Positions 7,892 to 15,913 of a stretch of DNA of 33,354 nt are shown here, one piece after another. The notes under the pieces are model-generated. The model searched no databases and was not told where the DNA came from. It was given only the letters and a program-made list of their open reading frames with translations. Both the position numbers and the translations under genes were made by a program. The first letter of the stretch is position 1; each line of letters starts with the position of its first letter. Location of the stretch: the NCBI GenBank assembly GCA_015067255.1, contig SVMS01000022.1:1-33354 (forward strand), in the 5' to 3' direction. Origin of the DNA: Oscillospiraceae bacterium (GTDB lineage: Bacteria; Bacillota; Clostridia; Oscillospirales; SIG519).

Positions 7892-10054
7892 ATGGAATTA
7901 TTAGCACCCGTTATCGAAAAGCTTAAAAAAAGCAAAAACAATTATGATATTGAAAAAATTACCCACGCATATAATGTTGCGGCAACTGCCCACAAGGAGC
8001 AAAAGCGTGAGTCGGGAGAGCCATACATTATTCATCCTTTGGCGGTGGCTGAGATACTCAGCCAATTTGAGCCTGATACAAATACAATTATTGCGGCTCT
8101 TTTGCACGACACAATTGAAGATACAAGCTACGATTATCAGTTTATAAAAAAAGAGTTCGGTACAGAGGTTGCAGAGCTTGTTGACGGAGTTACCAAATTA
8201 GGTAAAATTCCTTTTTCTTCGAAAGAAGAGCAACAGGTTGAAAATCTGCGTAAGATGTTTTTTGCTATGGCAAAGGATATCAGAGTAATTCTCATAAAGC
8301 TTGCAGACAGACTTCATAACGTGCGTACTCTTTCAAGCGTTTCACCTAAAAAACAGCTTGCGAAATCTCTTGAAACAATGGAGGTATATGCTCCGTTGGC
8401 TCACAGATTGGGAATTCAGGTTATAAAGAGCGAGCTTGAAGATACCTGTATGCGATATCTTGACCCTATCGGGTATAACTTGATAGAGGAAAAGCTCAAT
8501 GCTCTCATTTCAAGAGCTGATGACAATCTTGAAAAGCTTTCAAAACAGATAGAAAAAAGACTTTCCGAAGCAAATTTGCAATATAAGCTGGAAAGACGTA
8601 TTAAGCAAATTTACAGCATTTACCGTAAAATGTTTAATAACAATAAAGAATTTGAGGAAATTTACGATATTTATGCTGTTCGAATTATTGTGGATAGCGT
8701 TACCGAATGCTATGCGGCTTTGGGAATTATTCACGATATGTTTACTCCCGTTCCGGGCAGATTTAAGGATTATATAGGTACACCCAAGCCCAATATGTAT
8801 CAATCTCTGCACACTACCGTTATAGGTAAGGGCGGCGTTCCCTTTGAGGTTCAGATACGTACCTGGGAAATGCATAAAACCGCTGAATACGGTATCGCAG
8901 CCCATTGGAAATACAAAAGAGGAATTTTCAACAGGGACAGCAGTGATGAAAAGCTTATGTGGATACGTCAGCTTTTGGAAATTCAAAGCGATACAAGTGA
9001 GCCTGAGGACTTTATGCGTGCGCTTAAAATTGATATGTTTGCCGACGAGGTTTTCCTTTTTACACCTCAGGGCGATGTAATCAATTTGCCTGCAGGCTCT
9101 ACGGTTATTGACTTTGCTTATTCAATTCACAGCGCTATAGGAAACAGAATGCAGGGCGCAAAGGTCAACGGAAAAATAGTTGAGCTTTCCTACATTCCCA
9201 AAAACGGCGAAATTGTGCAGATACTGACCGCCTCCAACGCAACGCCTAACAGAGAATGGCTGAAAATTGCCAAAACAAGCTCTGCGAGAAATAAAATACG
9301 TCAATGGTTCAAAAAAGAAAAGCGTGAAGAAAACGTTGAAGAGGGAAGAGAAGCTTTTGAAAAAGAACTTAAGAGAAACAATATCGTTCTTACAGATGAA
9401 CAGCTTGAAGAGCTTGTTTCTCCCATTATCAAGAAAAATTCCTTTACCTCTATTGACGATTTTTATGCGGCTATAAGCTACGGCGGAATTTCTCTTACAA
9501 AGATTATCCCTAAAATTAAAGACGAATATCAACGTATTGTAAAGCAACAGGAGGAGCAGGGTCTTGACTCTATTGAGCTTGACGATAAAGCTAAAGAAAC
9601 CCATACAAGCGGTATTTTTGTAGAGGGAATTTCAAACTGCCTTGTAAAGCTTGCTCAGTGCTGTTCACCGTTGCCGGGGGACGATATAATCGGATTTGTT
9701 ACAAGAGGCTTTGGCGTTTCCGTTCATAAAAGCGACTGTAAAAACATTCAGAACATTTCCGAAAAAGAAAGACTTATTAAGGTTCGTTGGGACACCTCGA
9801 TAAATAACGACGAGTCCTTTATGGCTACAGTTATAATAAACGCCGCCAACAGATTGGGACTTGCGGCAGATATAACTGCACAGCTTGCCGCTATGCGTGT
9901 TATGATACACGGACTTAATGCAAGAGAATGTAATGACGGCTCTTGCGTTGTAACCTTTACCTTTGAGGTGAAAAGTCTTGACCATCTTCAAAGCGTTATT
10001 TCGAGAATTTCAAAAATTAAAGGTGTAACCTCTGTAAGCAGAGGAAATATGTAA
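7892..10054 (+). CDS. rel: Bifunctional (p)ppGpp synthetase/hydrolase (Rel/RelA/SpoT family)
   Basis: Controls the stringent response by making and degrading (p)ppGpp. The 720-residue protein has the full long-RSH layout. The HD hydrolase shows HPLAVAEIL around His48 and LLHDTIEDT with His72-Asp73 and Glu76-Asp77, so hydrolase residues look intact. The synthetase core is at about 230-345, with YAVRIIVDS, GRFKDYIGTPKPNMYQSLHTTV and EVQIRTWEMHKTAEYGIAAHWKYK. A TGS domain is near 395-455, a CC-motif zinc-finger/helical region begins CCSPLPGD at 590, and a C-terminal ACT domain covers about 640-720. Both catalytic halves being intact points to a single bifunctional Rel. It follows recJ by 29 bases, with AAAGGAAG before the ATG. 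Confidence 0.96.
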   Translation: MELLAPVIEKLKKSKNNYDIEKITHAYNVAATAHKEQKRESGEPYIIHPLAVAEILSQFEPDTNTIIAALLHDTIEDTSYDYQFIKKEFGTEVAELVDGVTKLGKIPFSSKEEQQVENLRKMFFAMAKDIRVILIKLADRLHNVRTLSSVSPKKQLAKSLETMEVYAPLAHRLGIQVIKSELEDTCMRYLDPIGYNLIEEKLNALISRADDNLEKLSKQIEKRLSEANLQYKLERRIKQIYSIYRKMFNNNKEFEEIYDIYAVRIIVDSVTECYAALGIIHDMFTPVPGRFKDYIGTPKPNMYQSLHTTVIGKGGVPFEVQIRTWEMHKTAEYGIAAHWKYKRGIFNRDSSDEKLMWIRQLLEIQSDTSEPEDFMRALKIDMFADEVFLFTPQGDVINLPAGSTVIDFAYSIHSAIGNRMQGAKVNGKIVELSYIPKNGEIVQILTASNATPNREWLKIAKTSSARNKIRQWFKKEKREENVEEGREAFEKELKRNNIVLTDEQLEELVSPIIKKNSFTSIDDFYAAISYGGISLTKIIPKIKDEYQRIVKQQEEQGLDSIELDDKAKETHTSGIFVEGISNCLVKLAQCCSPLPGDDIIGFVTRGFGVSVHKSDCKNIQNISEKERLIKVRWDTSINNDESFMATVIINAANRLGLAADITAQLAAMRVMIHGLNARECNDGSCVVTFTFEVKSLDHLQSVISRISKIKGVTSVSRGNM

Positions 10055-10071
10055 TTGAGAAAGGTAATACT

Positions 10072-10683
10072 ATGACAGTTACTGCAATATCGGTAGGCCC
10101 TCTTCACACAAATTGCTACGTTGTTTCAAAAAATAACGTGGGCGTTGTTATAGACCCGGGCTTTGAAGAGTGGAAAATACAGGAGCATATACAGGGAATA
10201 GATATACAGTATATTTTTCTCACACACGGTCATTATGACCATTTTGCAGCTGCAAAGGGAATAGCTGAAAAAACAGGCGCAAAAATTGTCATTTCTGAGG
10301 TTGACCGTCCTTTCTTAGACGATGTTGAGCTTAATCTCATTTGCTGGAATATGTCCCTTGTAAAAAAGCAAATAAGTGCAGATATTACGGTTAAAGACGG
10401 CGACACTTTAACTGTAGGGGATATGAACTTTAAATTTATGCTGACTCCCGGACATACTCCCGGCTCTATGTGCATATATATTGATAATCTGATGTTTTCG
10501 GGAGATACCTTATTTTGCGGAACTGTAGGAAGAACTGATTTGCCCGGAGGCTCTATGGAACAAATGATGAACTCCCTTCAAAACATTATAAAGCCGATAC
10601 AAAAGGACTATATTGTTTATCCGGGACATCTTGACAGCACTACTCTTTTTTACGAAAAGGAAAATAATCCTTATCTAAGATAA
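10072..10683 (+). CDS. MBL-fold metallo-hydrolase (glyoxalase II-like)
   Basis: A 203-residue metallo-beta-lactamase-fold protein with the binuclear metal motif THGHYDHFAA, followed by LTPGHTPGSMCIY, the bridging Asp in FSGDTLFCGTVGRTDLPGG and the last His in VYPGHLDSTT. The set matches the short glyoxalase II/YqgX-like hydrolases that often lie near rel in clostridia. Its substrate cannot be told from sequence: a hydroxyacylglutathione hydrolase role is unlikely in an anaerobe without glutathione, and another thioester or a bacillithiol-type substrate is possible. It begins 18 bases after rel, and hemZ follows 28 bases later. Confidence 0.88.
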   Translation: MTVTAISVGPLHTNCYVVSKNNVGVVIDPGFEEWKIQEHIQGIDIQYIFLTHGHYDHFAAAKGIAEKTGAKIVISEVDRPFLDDVELNLICWNMSLVKKQISADITVKDGDTLTVGDMNFKFMLTPGHTPGSMCIYIDNLMFSGDTLFCGTVGRTDLPGGSMEQMMNSLQNIIKPIQKDYIVYPGHLDSTTLFYEKENNPYLR

Positions 10684-10711
10684 AGGACATAACTGATAAA
10701 GGAAATTTTAA

Positions 10712-12130
10712 ATGCTTTTAAAAATAAAAGGCCACGACCGCAACTACGATATCCAAAGTATGTGTATGACGTTTTTTCCTTATGACAAGGTTATTATTAC
10801 CGATGATTTAAGGAAAAAGGCACAGGTAAAGGTGCTTAGTGCGGTTGAAATTAAAAATGACAAATATATATGTAAAACTATTATAAAAAACAAAGATAAA
10901 AAAGCTCAGAAGACAGTTGCTTCAAAGGATTTGGAAACTCTTTCCTTGAGAGATGCTTTGAAAATAAGCTTTTATCATGCGGCAATTAAATGTACCGACA
11001 TAGTCCCGCCCTGGGGAGTTTTAACGGGTATACGTCCTGCGAATTTTGCCCTTGAGCTTTTGGAAAAGGGAGAAAGCTTTGAAAAGGCTGAAAAAAGCTT
11101 GCAAAAAAACTTTTTTATAATGCCCAATAAAGCAAGGCTTTGCGTTAAGGTTGCTAACAAGGGACAGATAATAAAAAAGACATCTGACGAAAAAAGCGCA
11201 AGTCTTTTTATATCAATTCCTTTTTGTCCCTCAAGATGCAGATACTGCTCCTTTGTTACTCACGCTGTTGAAAACGCTCTTAAACTGTTGCCCGAATATG
11301 TTGATATGCTTTGTGAGGAAATTGCTTTAAACGGCAAGCAGATAAAAGAAGAGGGCTTGAAAATAAAATCAATATATATTGGCGGCGGCACTCCTACAGT
11401 TTTAAATGCTGAAATGCTGGATAAAATATTTTGCAGTGTCGAAAATAATATTGATTTAAGCCATTGTCTTGAATTTACTTTGGAGGCAGGCCGTCCCGAT
11501 ACCTTTACTGCCGAAAAGCTTGACGTTATTAAAAAGCACAATATAGACCGTCTTTGTATAAATACTCAAAGCTTAAATGACGAGGTTTTAAAAGCAATAG
11601 GAAGACCTCATACGGCAAATGACTTTTTTGAAGCTTATAAGCTTGCCGTTGAAAAAGGCTTTGACAATATAAACGTTGACCTTATTGCAGGTCTTGAAAA
11701 GGACAATCCCGAAAGCTTTGAAAGCTCGGTGTCGCAAATCTGCGCTCTTGAGCCTGCGAATATAACTATACATACGCTTTGTGTTAAAAAAGCTTCTTAT
11801 ATGGCTACTGACACAAGCGGACTTATTGCCCGTTGGAATGATACCTCGCTGATGCTTGATAAGGCGGAGAAGCTTTTAGAAAAGGCAGGCTATGAGCCAT
11901 ACTATATGTACAGGCAGAAAAACACTCTGGCAAACCTTGAAAATACGGGCTATTCCAAAAAAGGAAAAGAATGTCTATATAATATTTATATGATGGATGA
12001 TGTGCATACTGTTATAGGTGTAGGGGCAGGTGCAGTAACTAAAATCATAGACCAAAGCACAAATCAGATAACAAGAATTTTCAATCCAAAATATCCATAT
12101 GAATATTTGGCAAGGGGGAACCTGAATTGA
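10712..12130 (+). CDS. hemZ: HemZ, radical-SAM coproporphyrinogen dehydrogenase
   Basis: Radical SAM protein of the HemN/HemZ group, associated with oxygen-independent conversion of coproporphyrinogen III to protoporphyrinogen. The iron-sulfur motif is C172-x3-C176-x2-C179 (FCPSRCRYCSF). It is followed by IYIGGGTPT, the EFTLEAGRPD strand and RLCINTQSLNDEVLKAIGR. An N-terminal region of about 160 residues precedes the radical SAM core; that extension, containing PPWGVLTGIRP, distinguishes HemZ from HemN. Whether the organism makes haem cannot be judged here, and many clostridial HemZ-like proteins may have other substrates. The TGA stop overlaps the TTG start of the next gene by four bases (TTGA), implying translational coupling. 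Confidence 0.9.
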   Translation: MLLKIKGHDRNYDIQSMCMTFFPYDKVIITDDLRKKAQVKVLSAVEIKNDKYICKTIIKNKDKKAQKTVASKDLETLSLRDALKISFYHAAIKCTDIVPPWGVLTGIRPANFALELLEKGESFEKAEKSLQKNFFIMPNKARLCVKVANKGQIIKKTSDEKSASLFISIPFCPSRCRYCSFVTHAVENALKLLPEYVDMLCEEIALNGKQIKEEGLKIKSIYIGGGTPTVLNAEMLDKIFCSVENNIDLSHCLEFTLEAGRPDTFTAEKLDVIKKHNIDRLCINTQSLNDEVLKAIGRPHTANDFFEAYKLAVEKGFDNINVDLIAGLEKDNPESFESSVSQICALEPANITIHTLCVKKASYMATDTSGLIARWNDTSLMLDKAEKLLEKAGYEPYYMYRQKNTLANLENTGYSKKGKECLYNIYMMDDVHTVIGVGAGAVTKIIDQSTNQITRIFNPKYPYEYLARGNLN

Positions 12131-13059
12131 AAAATATGTATAATCTTAAAACGGTAAATGAAAACGCAAAAAATCCAAAAGAATTTATTGCGGAATATGA
12201 AAAGAAATATGACAGCACTTTAAAAAGCTTTGCTGTTAAAACAATAGAAGAAAAGAAAAAAATTATTTTATTGACAGGCCCTTCCGGCAGCGGAAAAACA
12301 ACAACAGCTTTAAAGCTTAAGGATGACTTTGCCGCTTTGGGACATTCCTGCGTTCTTATTTCTCTTGATAATTTCTTTAAAAATAAAACAGAAATGCCCA
12401 AAGACCCTATGGGAAAATATGAATTTGAAAAATTAGAGGCTCTTGAAATTCCGCTTATAAATCAAAAGCTTTATGAATTGGCATCAGGTAAAAAGACGAA
12501 GCTTCCCTACTTTGATTTTAATGAGGGACGCCGTATAGACGATGCTACCGAAATGGAGCTTGGAAATTCAATAGCAATAATCGAGGGAATACACGCTCAC
12601 AACGAAAGCTTAAGAGAACAGCTTCCCAACAGTGAATTTATAAAGCTTTATATAAGCGCTCACTCAGGCTTTGAAAATGACGGAAGCATAATTCTTCCTA
12701 AGAGAGATGTACGATTCTGCCGTCGAACGCTGAGAGATTATTTCTACCGTAACAGTAGCTTTGTAAATACCTGTGAGCTTTGGACAAAGGTTATTAAGGA
12801 TGAGCTTTTATACGTTACTCCTTATTCAAGCAAAACAGATGTAAGAATTGATACTACCTTCCCCTATGAAGTGGGTATGTTCAAAGATGAGCTGATAAAG
12901 ATTTTCAGTGAGATTGGCGAAAATGATATTTGGTATGAAAGAGCGCTATATCTTAAAAATATACTTTCTCAGTTTGCTTCCTACGATAAAAATGATTTAC
13001 CCGATACATCGCTGATAACGGAGTTTTGCGGCGGGGGAAAATTCAATTACGAGCAATAA
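12127..13059 (+). CDS. Uridine kinase-like P-loop nucleoside kinase
   Basis: A 310-residue P-loop kinase of the phosphoribulokinase/uridine kinase family. The Walker A motif GPSGSGKT lies at residues 51-58, then LISLDNFFKN (the DxF substrate motif) at about 79-88, PYFDFNEGRR, and IAIIEGIHAHNESL in the Walker B region. Members with this architecture are annotated as nucleoside kinases; the exact substrate is not certain. TTG at 12127 is chosen because AAGGGGG at 12112-12118 is eight bases upstream and the overlap with hemZ is four bases; the ATG at 12136 would be too far from that site. Last gene of the operon, followed by a strong terminator. Confidence 0.85.
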   Translation: MKNMYNLKTVNENAKNPKEFIAEYEKKYDSTLKSFAVKTIEEKKKIILLTGPSGSGKTTTALKLKDDFAALGHSCVLISLDNFFKNKTEMPKDPMGKYEFEKLEALEIPLINQKLYELASGKKTKLPYFDFNEGRRIDDATEMELGNSIAIIEGIHAHNESLREQLPNSEFIKLYISAHSGFENDGSIILPKRDVRFCRRTLRDYFYRNSSFVNTCELWTKVIKDELLYVTPYSSKTDVRIDTTFPYEVGMFKDELIKIFSEIGENDIWYERALYLKNILSQFASYDKNDLPDTSLITEFCGGGKFNYEQ

Positions 13060-13089
13060 AAAGGAAATGTAAAAAACGAAAAGTTTTTA

Positions 13090-13126
13090 GGCCAAGTACC
13101 CGTAAGGATACTTGGCCAGTTTTTTG
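13090..13126 (+). terminator. Terminator of the manA-hemZ-kinase operon
   Basis: A nine-bp stem GGCCAAGTA/TACTTGGCC (13090-13098 with 13109-13117) around a ten-base loop in which CC and GG can extend the helix. It is followed by AGTTTTTT. Confidence 0.88.
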
Positions 13127-13151
13127 CATTGTAAGAAGGTCAGAATGAAAC

Positions 13152-13180
13152 TTGAAAAACACTCTGATTTTTTATATAAT
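13152..13180 (+). promoter_or_regulatory. Sigma-A promoter of the GIY-YIG gene
   Basis: TTGAAA at 13152-13157, a 17-base spacer and a perfect TATAAT at 13175-13180, just after the preceding operon terminator. The transcript would start near 13187, giving an almost leaderless message with GGGGTGA directly before the start codon. Confidence 0.75.
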
Positions 13181-13198
13181 AGAATTAGGGGTGATTTT

Positions 13199-14218
13199 AT
13201 GTCAAAACTATCTTCGATAGAAAGAGAAATTCAGTTTCTTTATAATAAACATAACAAAGAAACAAAATATCCACTTGATATTGAGGAAGTAAAGTTTCCG
13301 TTATATATAATAAAAATATTGAATAAAACAACAAAACGCACCAAATTAGAAGCTAAAAAGTTGAAAATTTTTCGAAATAAAATATTATACGAATTAAGGT
13401 TGAAAAGTTGGCATCTGCAATATGTCGACGAAGAAGAACATAAGAAAAAACAAAAGGATAGACAGCAAAAAATTGCAACAAACAGAGATGTCAAGTATAA
13501 AAACGATCTTACTAAAATAAAACACTTTGGGATATGGTTTGATACGAATTCAAACATAAAACTAAATAGGGAGACTTACGCCAAAATAGATAAAAAAGTG
13601 CATTTGACAGTTTCTCCTTTTTTTATAGAGTATTATAAAAACAATCCGAATGAAAGAAGCAAGGTTTATGAAAATGAAGATTGCACTTTGTATTCTGATA
13701 GTTGGTGCACACAACACAAACAAAATTGCCTTAAAAATTTCGATTTAAATATTTCTTTTTTCGAAAAAATAGATAATGATAAATTTAATAATGCATTATC
13801 GACATTGTTGAAGCGCAGAAAAAACTTTGAACAAATATTTGATATTAATGAATTAGATGAAATAGAGGGTATATATGTTTTGGTTTTAGATAACTATAAA
13901 CAAATTTACATTGGACAATCTAAAAATATGAAACAAAGAATTTTACAACATTGGAGAAAAAACAAAGAGTTTGATAGATTGATTTTCGGTAAAATAGAAA
14001 CCTCTGTATTGTCAATTGATAGCTTTGGATGTTTAGATACAACAAGGATATTTATACTTAAAACAAAAACGTTATGGGAACTTGATGATGCTGAGAAAGT
14101 ATTAATTGATTCAATTAATAAAAAATACATATTAAATAGAACTGCCGGTGGAATTCATGGAAATGATAGATTTACAATGTTGGAAATTGAAGTAAATAAA
14201 AATAAGCGTAATTTGTAA
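13199..14218 (+). CDS. GIY-YIG nuclease-like protein with unrecognised N-terminal region
   Basis: The C-terminal third carries a GIY-YIG fold. GIYVLVL starts at Gly224, YIGQS at Tyr237, the conserved Arg247 follows in KQRILQHW, and a candidate metal-binding Glu in DDAEKVLID and the Asn of ILNRTAGG complete the pattern. GIY-YIG domains cut DNA in homing enzymes, repair proteins, restriction enzymes and mobile-element nucleases. The first 220 residues are lysine-rich with a helical, charged stretch (about 60-100) and a Cys-x8-Cys-x5-Cys group (CTLYSDSWCTQHKQNC); I do not recognise this domain. The start is the ATG after GGGGTGA. The gene is markedly more AT-rich than its neighbours, has its own promoter, and lies between two terminators, so it looks like an acquired one-gene islet. 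Function unknown. Confidence 0.7.
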   Translation: MSKLSSIEREIQFLYNKHNKETKYPLDIEEVKFPLYIIKILNKTTKRTKLEAKKLKIFRNKILYELRLKSWHLQYVDEEEHKKKQKDRQQKIATNRDVKYKNDLTKIKHFGIWFDTNSNIKLNRETYAKIDKKVHLTVSPFFIEYYKNNPNERSKVYENEDCTLYSDSWCTQHKQNCLKNFDLNISFFEKIDNDKFNNALSTLLKRRKNFEQIFDINELDEIEGIYVLVLDNYKQIYIGQSKNMKQRILQHWRKNKEFDRLIFGKIETSVLSIDSFGCLDTTRIFILKTKTLWELDDAEKVLIDSINKKYILNRTAGGIHGNDRFTMLEIEVNKNKRNL

Positions 14219-14320
14219 GGTTTACTGTTAAATGTTTGAGAAGGATAAAAAGTGTTTTAGAATATCTTATACAAGTGAAAATAACATACATTTTGCTGTT
14301 TGCTAATTTAAGTATGAGAC

Positions 14321-14361
14321 AAAAAAGAAAAGATGCACGAAATTTCCGTGCATCTTTTTTC
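14321..14361. terminator. Bidirectional terminator between the GIY-YIG and carboxypeptidase genes
   Basis: Stem AGATGCACG/CGTGCATCT (14331-14339 with 14347-14355) with a seven-base loop. It has an A-rich run on its left and TTTTTT on its right, so it can end transcription from both convergent genes. Confidence 0.85.
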
Positions 14362-14366
14362 TACGT

Positions 14367-15668
14367 TTATCTTCTGCGTCTTTTTATCCTTGCACTTCTG
14401 GAACGGGCTACCTTAACAATTATAACAATAAGAATAATTAAGAGTAAAATGGGAACAATAATCATTCCTGCATATAAGAAATAATATTTGAGACCTAAGT
14501 TTACAAATTCGTCGGAATAAAGCTCAACCTGTGTTAACTGCTGATTACCATACATAATTTTGGCTGTTGCCAACAATTCGTTCTTTCCAAAGGGTGCTTT
14601 AACGCTCTTAAATTCTTCGTCTGTTACAAGCTTAAGCTCTTTTTCATAACCGTTAGGCAAAACGAATTTTTTGTCAGAGCCTATTATCAAAGTTGTTTGT
14701 TTTTTGTCTGAAGGACCTCTTTTAATATCTACGGTAAGCTCTTCAAAGGAGAGAGAGTCAATTTCAACAGGCTGAAAGCTCTTTTCAATCCAGGAATAAA
14801 TATCCTTTTGTTCAGCAGAAACAGGACTTCCTTTGTCAGCTTTCAGGGTTATAAGAATAATTCGCATATTATCGGTTTGAGCATAGGTGGCAAGACATTG
14901 TCCTGCAGGGGTAGTAGTACCTGTTTTGATACCCGAAACGCTTTCGATACTGTTTAAAAGTTTATTTGTATTATATATCTTTCTTTCTTTTTGTTTATTG
15001 GTCGCTTTAAGAGTATAAGAATAGGTGTTTACTATTTCTCTGAATTTTTCACAGCCGTTCATTTCAAACATCGCATATTTTGAAAGTATGTATAAATCCT
15101 TTGCTGTGGTGTATTGGTCTTCGTCGTGAAGACCTGTGGAGTTTGTAAAATTAGTATTTTTTAAACCAAGCTCAGAAGCCTTTGCGTTCATTTTTTCAAC
15201 AAAGGCAGCTTCGCTGCCGTCGCCAAAATGACGAGCCAACATTTTTGCAGCATCTGCGCCTGAGGGGAGTAAAAGACAATAAAGCAGGTCATTTACGTCC
15301 ATCTCTTCATTTTTCGTAATCAAGGCTGTTGAAGCGCCTGCCGAAAAAACCTCATTTATAATAGATTGAGTAAGAGTTATTTTGGTGCTTTCCATCTCTT
15401 CAACGGAAATGCTTTCAAAAACAATAACTGCACTCATTATTTTAACAAGGGAAGCAGGATACATTTTTTTGTCTGCGTTTCTATTGTACAATACAGTATC
15501 GTCATCTATTGAAGCCTCGCTTGTGCCTATTTCCACAGCCAAAATGCTTTCCGATGTAATTTCGGGAAAGCCCTCATCATAATCAAGCTCTAAAGCAAAA
15601 GCTGTAGAAAAGCTTGAAACAATTAAAAATACAAGAACAAAGGTCAAAACATTAAAAATTTTTTTCAT
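14367..15668 (-). CDS. D-alanyl-D-alanine carboxypeptidase (penicillin-binding protein 5/DacF type)
   Basis: Low-molecular-mass penicillin-binding protein that trims the terminal D-Ala from peptidoglycan stem peptides outside the membrane. From the ATG at 15668 the 433-residue protein has a signal peptide (MKKIFNVLTFVLVFLIVSSF, cleavage likely after FSTAFA), the serine nucleophile motif SLVK (73-76), and KTG at 248-250. The second motif reads SGA (136-138) rather than the usual S-x-N. A C-terminal hydrophobic segment (about 400-420) and a final RSRSARIKRRRR tail anchor it in the membrane. The start at 15668 has GAGGAAAT upstream; an upstream in-frame start at 15749 would hide the signal peptide. 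Divergent from rpoB, convergent with the GIY-YIG gene. Confidence 0.9.
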   Translation of the reverse strand: MKKIFNVLTFVLVFLIVSSFSTAFALELDYDEGFPEITSESILAVEIGTSEASIDDDTVLYNRNADKKMYPASLVKIMSAVIVFESISVEEMESTKITLTQSIINEVFSAGASTALITKNEEMDVNDLLYCLLLPSGADAAKMLARHFGDGSEAAFVEKMNAKASELGLKNTNFTNSTGLHDEDQYTTAKDLYILSKYAMFEMNGCEKFREIVNTYSYTLKATNKQKERKIYNTNKLLNSIESVSGIKTGTTTPAGQCLATYAQTDNMRIILITLKADKGSPVSAEQKDIYSWIEKSFQPVEIDSLSFEELTVDIKRGPSDKKQTTLIIGSDKKFVLPNGYEKELKLVTDEEFKSVKAPFGKNELLATAKIMYGNQQLTQVELYSDEFVNLGLKYYFLYAGMIIVPILLLIILIVIIVKVARSRSARIKRRRR

Positions 15669-15706
15669 TATTATTTCCTCAAAACATTTTTTTAAAAAAT
15701 ACCTAT

Positions 15707-15735
15707 TGACAAAGAAAAAACAATGTGATATATTG
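15707..15735 (+). promoter_or_regulatory. Probable promoter toward rpoB
   Basis: TTGACA at 15707-15712, a 17-base spacer and TATATT at 15730-15735. The predicted start would leave a leader of about 170 bases before rpoB that contains several palindromes. A second promoter nearer the gene cannot be excluded. Confidence 0.6.
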
Positions 15736-15751
15736 TTATAATGTATCACAA
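15725..15751. promoter_or_regulatory. Inverted repeat overlapping the rpoB-side -10 element
   Basis: TGTGATA-N13-TATCACA, a perfect seven-bp inverted repeat covering the -10 hexamer at 15730-15735. It could be an operator for rpoBC, for the divergent carboxypeptidase gene, or for both. No known regulator consensus was recognised. Confidence 0.35.
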
Positions 15752-15913
15752 TGCGGAGATTTGCCCTTTTTTTAGAGTATTATACCATATAAAACCAGAA
15801 AAAGCAATAGCCAATCTTGTGTATTGTAATACAAAAAAATGTTGTAAAAATGGCTTGGTTAACCATTTTGTACAGACTTTACGTAAAAATAAAAAAATGG
15901 AGTGAATGCGTGT

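Noticed and set aside
14232-14306. 24-codon frame MFEKDKKCFRIS... after the GIY-YIG gene
   Set aside because: No clear ribosome site, no homology recognised, and it lies in the probable 3' untranslated region before the terminator.
15902-15913. GTG start for rpoB four codons upstream of the chosen ATG
   Set aside because: The GTG is part of the GGAGTG ribosome site itself, so it cannot have a proper spacing; the ATG at 15914 does.
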